Below are positions 6,363 to 15,653 of a stretch of 64,000 nucleotides of DNA, one piece after another. Made by a program: the position numbers and the translations under genes. This DNA comes from a virus. The notes under the pieces are model-generated. The model was not told the origin of the DNA, made no database searches, and saw nothing but the letters and a program-made list of their open reading frames with translations. The stretch lies in IMG/VR virus record IMGVR_UViG_3300009152_000043, positions 1 to 64,000 of that record; one strand, given 5' to 3'. How positions within the stretch are numbered: the stretch's first letter is position 1; each line of letters begins with the position of its first letter.

Positions 6363-8315
6363 ATGAACATACTCATCTATGATATTGAGACAATGCAGGA
6401 ACTATTCCTCATTGGCATATATAATCCTGAGAGCAAAACTTATACAGAGTTTGAAGTGAGTAAGGATAAGAACCAACTAGATGGGTATATGAGGTTTATT
6501 GAACAACACCCTGAATACTATTGGGTTGGTTATAATAACTTACGCTTTGACTCTCAAGTGATTGAGTGGATCTTGCGTAACTATGATGATTGGCATGAGC
6601 TTGCTGCTTTTGAAATAGCTGCTAAGATAGCACAAAAGGCTGCTGATATCATACATGATGCTAACTATGATGTATTCCCTGAGTACAGAGAAGAATGGCT
6701 TACACTAAAGCAGATTGATTTGTTTAGAATCAATCACTATGACAACAAGAATAGAATGGTCTCACTAAAAAGGTTAGAGTTTGAGATGGATCTGGAGAAC
6801 ATTGAAGAGATGCCAGTACACCATACTAAAACAAACATGACTGATGATGATATTCAACTAACTAAAGACTATTGTAAGAATGATGTTATGGCTACCTATG
6901 AGTTCTACAAGGTGACAACAGGTGATACAGACCATCCATTGTACAAGGGTAACAATCAAATAGAGCTGAGACAAGACATTGAAGAAGAGTTTGGTATACC
7001 ATGCTTAAACTATTCTGATAGCAAGATTGGTGATGAGATGATTAAGAAGTTCTATTGTCAAGAGAAGAACATACAATACTCTGATTTACCAAAGAAAGGT
7101 AAGTTTAGAACTGAAGTGAAGGTGAGACATTGTATAGCTGATTACATTACATTCCAAACACCAAAGCTAAAAGATTTCTTAAAGAAGGTTAGCAAAGAGG
7201 TATTGACAATGAAGGATGAATTCAAAGAATCATTACAATTTTATGAAAATACGTACACGTTTGCAAAGGGTGGCCTTCATACAGAGAACAAACCAAAGAT
7301 TTTTGAGTCTGATGAGGATTATGAAATTATTGATTGGGATGTGTCTAGCTATTATCCAGCTATTATCATTAACAATGGTAGATATCCTGGTCACTTGGGT
7401 AAGGAATTCTTACTTGGGTACAAAGCAATGTTTGATAAAAGGTTGGAACTCAAACCAATGGCCAAGAAAGACAAGAAAATAGCAGGTATTGTTGGTGCTC
7501 TTAAACTTGCAGTTAACTCTGTGTATGGTAAGTCTAGTGACATGCAAAACTGGATATATGACAGACAGCTAACAATGTTTACCACTATCACAGGCGAACT
7601 GAGTCTTCTTATGCTCATCGAAGCATATGAACTAGCTGATATACATGTTATATCTGCAAATACAGATGGTGTAACTATTAGGATTAAGAAATCACTAATA
7701 GATAAGATGCATGAGATTAATAAGTGGTGGATGGATCTAACTAGCTATGAGCTAGAGCGTACAGACTATGCTAAGATTATATTCTCTACAGTAAATGACT
7801 ATCTAGCAATTAAAACTAATGGAGAAATCAAAAAGAAGGGTGACTTCCTTACAGACTTTGAACTACACAAAAATAAGTCTGCCAGGATTGTACCTATTGC
7901 ATTGGAGCAGTTTTTTGTTAATGATGTGCCTGTGGCTACCACCATTCGCAATCATACAAATATATATGACTATTGTCTCAGGCAAAAAGCTAGTAAAGAC
8001 TTTCATTATGAAGGTCATAGCAAAGAGACAAAGACAGTCTACAATAAGCTGATTAGATATTATGTATCCAATACAGGAGAGAAGCTACTGAAGGTGAAGA
8101 ATCACAATTCAGATAGCACAGCTGTTGATATATCACAAGTGGAAGCAGGTGATTGGGTGATGCATGTATGCAACAATCTAAAACCAGACCATCCATTAGA
8201 TAATATCAATCATGCATATTATATTGAGCGTGCTGAACGCATAATACACAAGATACAACTAGAGGGTAAGAAACGTAAAATCATTGTTAACCCTAATCAA
8301 ATTAGTTTGTTCTAA
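6363..8315 (+). CDS. Family-B DNA polymerase with 3'-5' exonuclease
   Basis: 650 residues. The N-terminal DEDD proofreading exonuclease has DIET (residues 7-10, Exo I), NNLRFDS (about 57-63, Exo II) and YCKND (about 169-173, Exo III). The polymerase half has motif A DWDVSSYYP (about 325-333), motif B KLAVNSVYG (about 381-389), motif C NTDG (about 433-436) and a KKKGD element (about 490) in the place of the KxY motif. Motif C carries one Asp before Gly rather than the usual DTD, a variant seen in short phage enzymes. At 650 residues it is short for the family, like the crAss-like PolB. It would replicate the phage genome with the helicase, primase, loader and SSB encoded downstream. Confidence 0.92.
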   Translation: MNILIYDIETMQELFLIGIYNPESKTYTEFEVSKDKNQLDGYMRFIEQHPEYYWVGYNNLRFDSQVIEWILRNYDDWHELAAFEIAAKIAQKAADIIHDANYDVFPEYREEWLTLKQIDLFRINHYDNKNRMVSLKRLEFEMDLENIEEMPVHHTKTNMTDDDIQLTKDYCKNDVMATYEFYKVTTGDTDHPLYKGNNQIELRQDIEEEFGIPCLNYSDSKIGDEMIKKFYCQEKNIQYSDLPKKGKFRTEVKVRHCIADYITFQTPKLKDFLKKVSKEVLTMKDEFKESLQFYENTYTFAKGGLHTENKPKIFESDEDYEIIDWDVSSYYPAIIINNGRYPGHLGKEFLLGYKAMFDKRLELKPMAKKDKKIAGIVGALKLAVNSVYGKSSDMQNWIYDRQLTMFTTITGELSLLMLIEAYELADIHVISANTDGVTIRIKKSLIDKMHEINKWWMDLTSYELERTDYAKIIFSTVNDYLAIKTNGEIKKKGDFLTDFELHKNKSARIVPIALEQFFVNDVPVATTIRNHTNIYDYCLRQKASKDFHYEGHSKETKTVYNKLIRYYVSNTGEKLLKVKNHNSDSTAVDISQVEAGDWVMHVCNNLKPDHPLDNINHAYYIERAERIIHKIQLEGKKRKIIVNPNQISLF

Positions 8316-8569
8316 TGGCAAAGATAAATAGAGAGAATATTGGTGAGCACTTGGTAGACTATCAATTAGGAATGATTGGTAAGTCTACACAAGAAGCATA
8401 TATGACAAGAGAATGGTATAGCAAATGGACTATGACACAAGAACAACATGATCAGTTCAAAGCTTATGCTATACCATTGATGAAAAAGGTATTTAAAATA
8501 AACAAAGCAAGAGCTGAAGCAAACTTTCAATGGTTTGACCTACAGTTTGGTTTACGTATTAAAGATTAA
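8315..8569 (+). CDS. Small basic protein next to polymerase
   Basis: 84 residues, helical, with Trp-rich segments (REWYSKWTMTQEQHDQFKAYA). The start overlaps the polymerase stop by one base (TAATG), so the two are translationally coupled. It may act with the polymerase, but nothing shows how. Confidence 0.65.
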   Translation: MAKINRENIGEHLVDYQLGMIGKSTQEAYMTREWYSKWTMTQEQHDQFKAYAIPLMKKVFKINKARAEANFQWFDLQFGLRIKD

Positions 8570-8572
8570 TTT

Positions 8573-8749
8573 ATGACTAATCAAAAATATATAATTAGTT
8601 CTGTAAAGACATCGTCCAGCAGATCTCTCTCAAAAAGAGGGGTTAATTGGTGGATATATACAACAACACCTAGAAAGAAGAAACACAGTGGTCCATTCTA
8701 TTCTAGATGGGAAGCACAACAACAATTAGATCAAATTTTAAACAGATAG
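8573..8749 (+). CDS. 58-residue basic protein
   Basis: An ATG three bases after the previous stop opens a frame of 58 residues that ends two bases before the next ATG. It contains GVNWWIYTTTPRKKKHSG and a helical C-terminus (SRWEAQQQLDQIL). The tight packing supports it. Function unknown. Confidence 0.5.
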   Translation: MTNQKYIISSVKTSSSRSLSKRGVNWWIYTTTPRKKKHSGPFYSRWEAQQQLDQILNR

Positions 8750-8751
8750 TT

Positions 8752-9309
8752 ATGGGAGCAACACAATTTAAAGTAAGATACAGTGGTAAAACAGCAGATG
8801 AAGCATATAGAAAAGCTTGTGATGACGCAGAAGAAGAATATGGTCATCAAGATGGATATAATGGTACTATCAGTACTACCCCTGGATTCAGAGATGAAAC
8901 AGAAGCATATGGTAAAAGTAAGTTTGATGATGTATCTGCTTATATACGTAATAGATTTGAAAACATGAACAAATATGATTGTTCAGCTATATGTATTAGA
9001 CAACCTATTGCTAATAAGAACAAGACTAAGTCTCACGTGGAGCACATTGTAACACCTGGTACAAAGAAATGGGTTCTTAAATATGTAGTGTTCAATGATT
9101 ATAATGATCAACTAATTGGATCTTTTTCTACTAAAGGTGATGCTGTTAAGAAAGCTAGAGACATTACAGAAAAGCACCAAACCTCTACATATATAAATAT
9201 GGAGAAAGTGCTTGAGAAAGGTGATAGAAGAGTAGCTAAGATAACATACAAGAAAGCACCAACAGAAAGAGATGGTGAGTGGATATTCTTTGGTTATGCA
9301 GCAGAATAA
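8752..9309 (+). CDS. Hypothetical protein, two-part
   Basis: 185 residues from the ATG at 8752. An upstream in-frame ATG at 8707 would overlap the previous gene by 43 bases and is less likely. The N-terminal half (TADEAYRKACDDAEEEYGHQDG, then a Gly/Thr stretch) has the look of a conserved phage domain. The C-terminal half repeats a similar alpha/beta pattern (YNDQLIGSFSTKGDAVKKARDI). Perhaps two related small domains. No function assigned. Confidence 0.65.
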   Translation: MGATQFKVRYSGKTADEAYRKACDDAEEEYGHQDGYNGTISTTPGFRDETEAYGKSKFDDVSAYIRNRFENMNKYDCSAICIRQPIANKNKTKSHVEHIVTPGTKKWVLKYVVFNDYNDQLIGSFSTKGDAVKKARDITEKHQTSTYINMEKVLEKGDRRVAKITYKKAPTERDGEWIFFGYAAE

Positions 9310-9324
9310 TTAAAATTAAATAAA

Positions 9325-9555
9325 ATGCCAGATATTTCAATGTGCAAAGGTGGTCATTGTATGCTAAGATTACAATGTCACAGATATACAGCAACAGCTG
9401 AACCTTTAGGTCAATCATTTTTCTCAGAACCTCCATATAAAGTAAACATGATGCTAGATGAACACAATGCTAATCTAGGTGTTGTCACAACAGCTTGTGC
9501 TTATTTTTGGAATAATGAAAAATATAAAAAAGATGAGCAAAAACCTACAAATTAA
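9325..9555 (+). CDS. Small Cys-containing protein, possible metal binder
   Basis: 76 residues. Four cysteines and nearby histidines (SMCKGGHCMLRLQCHRYTA at the start, ACAYFW near the end) suggest a small zinc- or iron-binding fold. Short proteins with this opening (MPDISMCKGxxC) recur in phages of Bacteroidota to my knowledge. Function unknown. Confidence 0.65.
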   Translation: MPDISMCKGGHCMLRLQCHRYTATAEPLGQSFFSEPPYKVNMMLDEHNANLGVVTTACAYFWNNEKYKKDEQKPTN

Positions 9556-9727
9556 TGATGATTGGGAGAGAGAATCTCTCAAGGATTTAGTATATTTGCA
9601 AGAGACACAACAGATACTTGAAGAGGAGTTTAGAAGAATAAAACTACCTGCTCAGATAGTAGTAATAGATAAAGACAAAATACTAAACAGAGAACATGAA
9701 CATCAAAGTAACCCCTTACCATTTTGA
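9533..9727 (+). CDS. Small helical acidic protein
   Basis: 64 residues from the ATG at 9533, which overlaps the previous gene by 23 bases; an earlier in-frame ATG (9479) would overlap far more. Mostly one long amphipathic helix (ESLKDLVYLQETQQILEEEF), possibly a coiled coil. Overlaps the next gene by 32 bases. Confidence 0.55.
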   Translation: MSKNLQINDDWERESLKDLVYLQETQQILEEEFRRIKLPAQIVVIDKDKILNREHEHQSNPLPF

Positions 9728-10322
9728 GCAGTTGCTTAAAGATGGATTTACATTAGACATGATATTTCTTCTCAAGCTGATAGATGAAGAATTTGATATC
9801 AAGACATTAGCTGAAGGAGGAGCAAAGACAGACATGCTATGTCAAACTTTACGTAGAAAAGGACTAATGTCTGAACAATTTAAGATTACAGTGTTAGGTA
9901 GGAATCTATTGGAATTCATGAACTCACGTGCTAAGACTAGCAAGATTGTAAAGAAAACACAAACCTTTGCTGAGTTTGAGAGATGGTGGGCTGCTTATCC
10001 AGGAACAGATATCTTTACACATAAAGGTAAAAGCTTCTCAGGTGGTAGAACATTACGTGTTTACAGAGATGACTGTCAAGTAAAACTAGATTCTATTCTT
10101 GCTGAAGGAGAATACACTATTGATCAGCTTATAGCAGCATTAGAATATGAAGTGTTACAGAAGAAAGAAAACTCTTTCAAGACAGGTACAAACAGGTTGA
10201 CTTACATGCAAGGTAGTCTCACTTATTTGAATCAACGCTCATTTCAAAACTATATAGAGCTTATCAATCAGGGTGTGGTAATTAAAGAGGCTGATGAACC
10301 AATTAAAGGAATGGACATATGA
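9696..10322 (+). CDS. Replication protein, helicase-loader candidate
   Basis: 208 residues. The N-terminus (about 1-75) reads as a winged helix. From about residue 88 the sequence FAEFERWWAAYPGTD resembles the FxxFWxxYP element common in phage replication proteins that sit beside a DnaB-like helicase. It overlaps the helicase start by 4 bases (ATGA). By analogy it would bring the helicase to the origin; direct evidence of loader activity is absent. It could also be an origin-binding initiator. Confidence 0.5.
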   Translation: MNIKVTPYHFEQLLKDGFTLDMIFLLKLIDEEFDIKTLAEGGAKTDMLCQTLRRKGLMSEQFKITVLGRNLLEFMNSRAKTSKIVKKTQTFAEFERWWAAYPGTDIFTHKGKSFSGGRTLRVYRDDCQVKLDSILAEGEYTIDQLIAALEYEVLQKKENSFKTGTNRLTYMQGSLTYLNQRSFQNYIELINQGVVIKEADEPIKGMDI

Positions 10323-11380
10323 GTTTTGAAGATTTAAAACGAGAAGTTCAAGCTGGCCTAGATGGTAGAAACAATGGTATACCTATGGGCTTTGACAGAT
10401 TGAACAGATACATTGGTATCAGGAAGTCTATGTACACACTTGTAGGTGGTCTCACTGGATCAGGTAAAACTAGCTTCATTGATGATGCTTACGTTTTAAA
10501 TCCATTTGATTGGTATATTGCTAACAAACCACCAGAGCTGAAGTTACGCATCATATATCGCTCTATGGAGCGTAGTAGAACGTATAAGTATGCCAAGTGG
10601 GTAAGTAGAAAGATATTCCTAGACCAAGGAGTAGTTATTCCTGTGCCAAAGCTATTAGGTTGGACAGAGAAGATGACGAGTGATGAGCACGATTTGTTCT
10701 TGATGTATGAAGATTATATGGAGAACATGAAAGATGTTATTACAATCATTGATGGACCAGAGAACCCAATAGGCATAGCTAAGCATCTAAGAGACCATGC
10801 ACTAGAGAATGGTGTAATAGAAGATGTAGATAAATACAACAAAAGATACATTCCTAATAATGAGAATGAACTAACTATTGTTGTTATTGATCATATAGGT
10901 TTATTAAAACCAACAAAAGACTATCCTACTAAAAAGCAACTGATAGATAAAATGTCAGATGAGCTTAGATATGCTAGAGATATGTATGGTTATAGTCCTG
11001 TGATTGTCAGTCAGTTCAACAGAGACATTTCTAGTCCAATGAGATTAAAGAATGGTGATGTAGAACCACAGTTGGAAGACTTTGCTGACAGTTCACAGAC
11101 ACAGAACGATGCTGATGTTGTCCTAGCATTATTTGATCCTATGAGATACAAGGTGCAAGACCCATCAGGCTATGACCTGAACAAACTCAGAGATGAGCAT
11201 GGTGCAAAGTATTTCAGATCCTTGAGACTTATCAAGAATTCTTATGGTGAAGATGATGTAAGGATTGGTCTAGGCTTCCTAGGTCAGATTGGTATGTTTA
11301 AAGAACTACCAAAGGTTAAGTATATGAATGAAAACGTATACAATGAGATTATTAATAAAACTTTTTTTATAAACAAATAA
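10319..11380 (+). CDS. DnaB-like replicative helicase (RecA-like domain only)
   Basis: 353 residues. Walker A GGLTGSGKTS (about residues 43-52), Walker B LTIVVIDHIG (about 187-196), the sensor segment VIVSQFNRD and a Gln/Asp-rich region (DFADSSQTQNDADVVL) match the C-terminal motor domain of DnaB-family helicases. The N-terminal primase-binding domain of bacterial DnaB is absent. It would unwind the fork ahead of the polymerase as a hexameric ring. Coupled to the loader candidate by overlap. Confidence 0.85.
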   Translation: MSFEDLKREVQAGLDGRNNGIPMGFDRLNRYIGIRKSMYTLVGGLTGSGKTSFIDDAYVLNPFDWYIANKPPELKLRIIYRSMERSRTYKYAKWVSRKIFLDQGVVIPVPKLLGWTEKMTSDEHDLFLMYEDYMENMKDVITIIDGPENPIGIAKHLRDHALENGVIEDVDKYNKRYIPNNENELTIVVIDHIGLLKPTKDYPTKKQLIDKMSDELRYARDMYGYSPVIVSQFNRDISSPMRLKNGDVEPQLEDFADSSQTQNDADVVLALFDPMRYKVQDPSGYDLNKLRDEHGAKYFRSLRLIKNSYGEDDVRIGLGFLGQIGMFKELPKVKYMNENVYNEIINKTFFINK

Positions 11381-11381
11381 C

Positions 11382-11588
11382 ATGAGATTAAACGTTAAAA
11401 TGTATAATACATTACCCACTAAGAAGAGCCATTGGTGGCAAGTGGTGTTGTTTCCTACAGTGAGTGTGATGAACAACATACAAAAACATGACCCATACTT
11501 AGCTGTGAATGCTGAGTATTTGTTCTGGTCAATTACAACAATTATAAGCTATGGCAAAAAAGGTCAACACCCTTACGTTACGAGATAA
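11382..11588 (+). CDS. Small protein between helicase genes
   Basis: 68 residues, beginning two bases after the helicase stop and running 38 bases into the next gene. Trp-rich (SHWWQVVLF, YLFWSITTI). A second ATG (11400) is possible. No family; the position fits a real gene but the overlap tempers that. Confidence 0.5.
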   Translation: MRLNVKMYNTLPTKKSHWWQVVLFPTVSVMNNIQKHDPYLAVNAEYLFWSITTIISYGKKGQHPYVTR

Positions 11589-12645
11589 GAGACAACAAGA
11601 GTTTGCTCAAGTGTTCTTAGACCATGGTGAATTTGGTATTCTAAACTTGTGTCCTAGATTTGGTAAGATATATACAACTATCAACATCCTGGAGAAAATG
11701 GATAAGAATATCAACATCCTCATAGCATATCCTGATTTAAAGATTAAGGATGCTTGGGAATCAGATTTTAAAGCTAGAAAGTATAAGAATCCAAACATCA
11801 CTTATACAACACATCTATCTATTAAAAAGCACATAGGAGGCTTTTGGGACCTAGTTGTACTTGATGAGATACATTTACTCTCTGAAGCACAAATAGAGGC
11901 TGTAAAGGAACTTATGTGTGTAAGTGTGCTTGGTTTAACAGGAACCTTAGCATCAGATACAGAAGAAACATTAGGACTAGAGTTAAAACTACCAGTTTTA
12001 GCTACGTATTCCATAGAACAAGCAATTAGAGAAGGTGTTATCACAGACTATGAAATCAGAGTTATCTCTGTACCTTTAGATAACAAGGTGGCAATCAACT
12101 ATAAAGGTAAAATGAAGACTGAGAAGAAACAGTTTGATGCTTATGGTTGGGTCATAGATCAGATGGAAAGACAGAGAAATAATACAATGTTCTTACGTTT
12201 AGCTAGGATGAGAATTATCCAAGGCAGTCTTGCAAAACTTAACAAGACTAAAGAACTCTTAGCAAAGCATAAGGACGAGCGTATTTTAGTATTCTGTGGG
12301 GTCACAAAGATTGCAGATGCATTAGGCATTCCTGTATATCATAGCAAAGCAGGTGACAAAGAAGTGTTTGAAGACTTTGCATCTGGAGGAGGTAACCACC
12401 TGGCTGTTGTAAAGATAGGTAATACAGGAGTTACATATAAGCCTCTTAATAGAGTGATAATCAATTACTTTGATAGCAACGCTGAGAATCTTGCACAAAA
12501 GATTAATAGATGCATGGCTATGGAGTATAATACACCTGATAAGAAGGCACACATCTACATCATCTGTTCTACAGAGGAAGTAGAGAAGAAATGGCTTAGA
12601 AAAGCATTAGAATTTTTTGATAAAAACAAAATAGTATACTTATGA
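11551..12645 (+). CDS. SF2 helicase with altered Walker A
   Basis: 364 residues, compact for SF2. Motif II is DEIH (about residue 106), motif III-like LTGTL follows, and motif VI appears as QKINRCMAM near residue 315. The place of motif I reads CPRFGKIYTT: the Lys is present, but the Ser/Thr that follows it in nearly all Walker A motifs is Ile. Phage relatives act in fork remodelling or recombination, like T4 UvsW and the SNF2-type helicases of crAss-like phages. Either the downstream Thr pair substitutes for the missing residue or ATPase activity is reduced. Confidence 0.78.
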   Translation: MAKKVNTLTLRDKRQQEFAQVFLDHGEFGILNLCPRFGKIYTTINILEKMDKNINILIAYPDLKIKDAWESDFKARKYKNPNITYTTHLSIKKHIGGFWDLVVLDEIHLLSEAQIEAVKELMCVSVLGLTGTLASDTEETLGLELKLPVLATYSIEQAIREGVITDYEIRVISVPLDNKVAINYKGKMKTEKKQFDAYGWVIDQMERQRNNTMFLRLARMRIIQGSLAKLNKTKELLAKHKDERILVFCGVTKIADALGIPVYHSKAGDKEVFEDFASGGGNHLAVVKIGNTGVTYKPLNRVIINYFDSNAENLAQKINRCMAMEYNTPDKKAHIYIICSTEEVEKKWLRKALEFFDKNKIVYL

Positions 12646-12854
12646 TATTAGAATTAGTAGAAGAAATAAACCCAGCAACTGGTACAATGTACGTAGTGAG
12701 AACTGACAATAATTCTGTCAAGTGGTTTTCTAAAAGAGAAGATGCAGAAGCGTTCTATGACGCAATATTAGCTGATATAAATTTATTAAAACAGCAAAAA
12801 AATGTTTTGAAATCAGAAGAAATTGATGTACCTTTGGAGGAAACAAATCAATAA
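12642..12854 (+). CDS. Small acidic protein, unknown function
   Basis: 70 residues with a beta start (VEEINPATGTMYVVRTDNNSVKWF) and a helical end (EDAEAFYDAILADINLLKQQKN), an alpha/beta pattern typical of small phage accessory proteins. ATGA overlap with the helicase. Confidence 0.6.
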   Translation: MILELVEEINPATGTMYVVRTDNNSVKWFSKREDAEAFYDAILADINLLKQQKNVLKSEEIDVPLEETNQ

Positions 12855-12859
12855 AAAAC

Positions 12860-13531
12860 ATGGCAAGCAAATTAATTGGAATTGTTGGTTCTACAGGAAC
12901 TGGCAAGTCAACATCAGTGAAACATTTAAATCCAAAGGAAACTTACATCATCAATGTTGCTAAAAAGGAATTACCTTTCAAAGGAGCAGAGAAGTTGTAC
13001 AACGCAGAGAACAAGAACTACAAAGAAGTGGATGATGCAAATGAGATTACACGTCTATTAAAGACTATCTCAGAGAAAGCACCACACATTAAGAACATCA
13101 TTATTGAAGACTCTAATTACATTATGGGATTCAATATGATTGCTAAAGCTACAGAAGCTGGCTTTACTAAATTTAGCATAATGGCTAGAGATATGGTAGA
13201 GTTGTTTAGAGAAGCAAGACGCTTACGTGATGACATCAAAGTGTTCTATTTTACACATCCTGAAACTATTGAAGATGGTGGTGAGATTATAGGATATAAG
13301 ATTAAGACAGCAGGTAAGTTGATTGACAATCAGATTGTCCTTGAGGGTTTACTAACAGTGTGTTTATACACATACGTGGAAGAGAGCAAAGATGGCACAG
13401 CCACATATAACTTTATAACTAATAGGTTTAGAAAGTATCCAGCAAAGAGTCCTGATGGAATGTTTGCAGATATCAAGATGCCTAATAACTTACAAGAAGT
13501 AGTCAATGCAATTGATGAATATTACAATTAA
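12860..13531 (+). CDS. Sak4-like RecA-fold ATPase (AAA_24 type)
   Basis: 223 residues. P-loop GSTGTGKST (about residues 10-18), then NIIIEDSNY as Walker B. FYFTHPET corresponds to the sensor strand. The fold matches phage Sak4-like ATPases, which load or anneal single strands in recombination, and the conserved ATPase next to SSB in crAss-like phages. Followed immediately by the SSB gene, its usual partner. Confidence 0.72.
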   Translation: MASKLIGIVGSTGTGKSTSVKHLNPKETYIINVAKKELPFKGAEKLYNAENKNYKEVDDANEITRLLKTISEKAPHIKNIIIEDSNYIMGFNMIAKATEAGFTKFSIMARDMVELFREARRLRDDIKVFYFTHPETIEDGGEIIGYKIKTAGKLIDNQIVLEGLLTVCLYTYVEESKDGTATYNFITNRFRKYPAKSPDGMFADIKMPNNLQEVVNAIDEYYN

Positions 13532-13552
13532 AAACAATTAAATCCAGAAAAA

Positions 13553-14428
13553 ATGAGTAACATTGGAGGAGAAAAAAGAGAAAACCCAGTATTTGAAGAC
13601 AAAGAATTTGCCAAAAAGGTTGGCTTATTCGAAGCAAAGGTGATTGCAGTAAACCCAACAAGAGAGCAATATGCTGACGTATTGGGTAGAGAACTAAAAG
13701 AAGACAGTAAAGCTACTGACTACTTAGGTACAAGCAAAGATGGTAATGCAAGATTACGTTTAGACTTTTGGTTAGAAGAAGTTAAATCACAAGACAAGTA
13801 CAAACTAACTTTCTTTATTGAGAACAAAGAGAAAGAAAATAGAGATGGTACAAAGAAACAATACATCAACAATGTAGGACGTTGTACATGGGCAGACAGT
13901 CCAAACAACTTACCAACATGGTTCAAAGAAAGAGAGAATCGTGTAGCATTTGTTGGTGAAGAAGACTTATACAATTTCTTACGCTCTTGGTTAAGTAACA
14001 TTGATTTCAGCAGTAAGAAATCTACATTACAAGTGGAGTTTAATAAGTTGATTAAGGGTAATGTAAGAGAACTTAGTGAGCAGATTAACTCTGAGTGGGC
14101 TAACAGCATTGTAGCCTTAGCAACTATCAGCAGTAAAGAAACAGAAGAAGGTGTAAAAGAGTATCAGAATGTATACAACAAAGCATTCTTACCTCCATAT
14201 AGCATCAAAGCTTTCAGATTGGTAGATTACAACAGAGCTGACTCAGTTAGTGCTTTACGTCAAAAGTCTTCTAAAGACTTAAAACCTCATGAGCGTTTTG
14301 TAATAAACGTAGTGGGTGAGTATGGTTGTAAAGACTTCTTTACATTTAAAGAGTTAAAGGAATATAGTTCTGAAGACAATTTAGTAGCATCTGACAAAGT
14401 TATGGAAGATGATGACAGTGATTTTTAG
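13553..14428 (+). CDS. ssb: Single-stranded DNA-binding protein
   Basis: 291 residues. The central part is beta-rich with many aromatic and basic residues (RLRLDFWLEEVKSQDKYKLTFFIENKEK), as in an OB fold. The protein ends in an acidic tip, MEDDDSDF, the hallmark of phage and bacterial SSBs (acidic tail with a final Phe) that recruits replication partners. It is longer than E. coli SSB and close in size to T4 gp32. It lies between the Sak4-like ATPase and the primase and is closed by a terminator. Sequence identity alone would not prove it; the tail and context do most of the work. Confidence 0.75.
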   Translation: MSNIGGEKRENPVFEDKEFAKKVGLFEAKVIAVNPTREQYADVLGRELKEDSKATDYLGTSKDGNARLRLDFWLEEVKSQDKYKLTFFIENKEKENRDGTKKQYINNVGRCTWADSPNNLPTWFKERENRVAFVGEEDLYNFLRSWLSNIDFSSKKSTLQVEFNKLIKGNVRELSEQINSEWANSIVALATISSKETEEGVKEYQNVYNKAFLPPYSIKAFRLVDYNRADSVSALRQKSSKDLKPHERFVINVVGEYGCKDFFTFKELKEYSSEDNLVASDKVMEDDDSDF

Positions 14429-14451
14429 TGTGTCCCCTCTAAATACGAATT

Positions 14452-14475
14452 GGCCTCACACTTGTGGGGCCTTTT
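14452..14475 (+). terminator. Intrinsic terminator after ssb
   Basis: Stem GGCCTCAC (14452-14459) with GTGGGGCC (14464-14471), one G-U pair and a four-base loop, followed by TTTTC. Confidence 0.85.
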
Positions 14476-14490
14476 CATTAACCCTATATT

Positions 14491-15495
14491 ATGATTAGTG
14501 GAGAAAGAAAAACAAAACTATCTATGGCTGCTATTCTAAGCAGGATATCAGAGTATGATATATTTAGATATTATATGCCTCATCAAGACTGGAGGATTAA
14601 TAGGGTGACCTATTCTCCATTCAGACATGAGAACAATCCATCTTTCATGATTGGTAATAAGTTAGGCTATCTGTCATTTATAGACTATGCTGATACTAGT
14701 AAGCGTGGTGATTGTTTTAACTTTGTTCAGACATTACATAACCTTCCTAGTACAAGTGATACTTTGAAGATGATAGATAGAGACTTTGGTCTTGGTCTGT
14801 CTACAGGTGTGATGACAGGCGAGTATAAGAAGATTATATCTGAGTATAAACAACCTGAAATAGAGAAGAGATACTCTCTCATCCAAGTCAAGGTTAGGAA
14901 GTTCACAAAAAGCGAACTAGACTATTGGGCAGAGTATCACCAGGATCTCCAGGACCTTAGAGATAACAATGTGTATTCTATCAAAGAGCTATATCTTAAC
15001 AAGCAAAGGTTCCCACTAGGAGAGAATGAACTCAGGTTTGGTTATCTCTATGAAGGACAGTATTGGAAGATATACAGACCATTTACTGATAAGAAACACA
15101 AATGGATGCCTAACAATGTACCCATCACAGCAATGGATGGTAAAGACAATATAAAGAACTGTAGTGTAGCATTCATCAACAAGAGTAAGAAAGACTTTAT
15201 GGTGATGAAGAAGTTATTCCCCTGCAGTTGTGCTGTCCAGAATGAAGGTCTTGGATGTTTCTCACATGAGAATGTAGAATATTTAAAGGCTAACTCTGAC
15301 AGACAAATCCTTAGCTTTGATGCTGATGATGTAGGTGTACAGAATTCTGTACAGATTACAAAGATGTTTGACTTTGAATATACTAACGTCCCACGTCAGT
15401 ATCTAGCAGAAGGTATTAAAGATTGGGCAGATCTTGCAAAAGTCCATGGATTAAAAGTAATTGAAGATTATTTAAAAAGTAAACAAATTTTATGA
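14491..15495 (+). CDS. DnaG-like primase
   Basis: 334 residues. The N-terminal half contains YSPFRHENNPSF and SKRGDCFNFVQ, which align with the CHC2 zinc-binding region (CPFHxExxPSF, GDxxxFV), but the zinc ligands are mostly replaced. A Toprim domain follows: INKSKKDFMVMKKL takes the place of the EGxxD strand, and LSFDADDVG gives the DxDxxG metal site. The variant where Glu is replaced in an SKKD context is known from phage primases. It would prime lagging-strand synthesis. First gene after a terminator, and coupled to the next gene by ATGA. Confidence 0.78.
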   Translation: MISGERKTKLSMAAILSRISEYDIFRYYMPHQDWRINRVTYSPFRHENNPSFMIGNKLGYLSFIDYADTSKRGDCFNFVQTLHNLPSTSDTLKMIDRDFGLGLSTGVMTGEYKKIISEYKQPEIEKRYSLIQVKVRKFTKSELDYWAEYHQDLQDLRDNNVYSIKELYLNKQRFPLGENELRFGYLYEGQYWKIYRPFTDKKHKWMPNNVPITAMDGKDNIKNCSVAFINKSKKDFMVMKKLFPCSCAVQNEGLGCFSHENVEYLKANSDRQILSFDADDVGVQNSVQITKMFDFEYTNVPRQYLAEGIKDWADLAKVHGLKVIEDYLKSKQIL

Positions 15496-15653
15496 CAATA
15501 GAAGATTTAAAACAAGCTATTCAAGACCATGTAGAGTGGTTTGAAACCACTGAAGGTGATGATTTGGAATGTATTGGTATAGAAAACTTAGAAGGTATAC
15601 TATCTGAATATTTTAACACAGAAATTAAATTATCATTAAATGGAGACGTTTAA
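15492..15653 (+). CDS. 53-residue acidic protein
   Basis: ATGA overlap with the primase stop and a 14-base overlap with the next gene. Strongly acidic (HVEWFETTEGDDLECIGIENLEG), helical start. Function unknown. Confidence 0.55.
   Translation: MTIEDLKQAIQDHVEWFETTEGDDLECIGIENLEGILSEYFNTEIKLSLNGDV

Noticed and set aside
9583-9595. TATATTTG -7-like box
   Set aside because: It lies inside a coding region with no -33 element or downstream gene start at a suitable distance.
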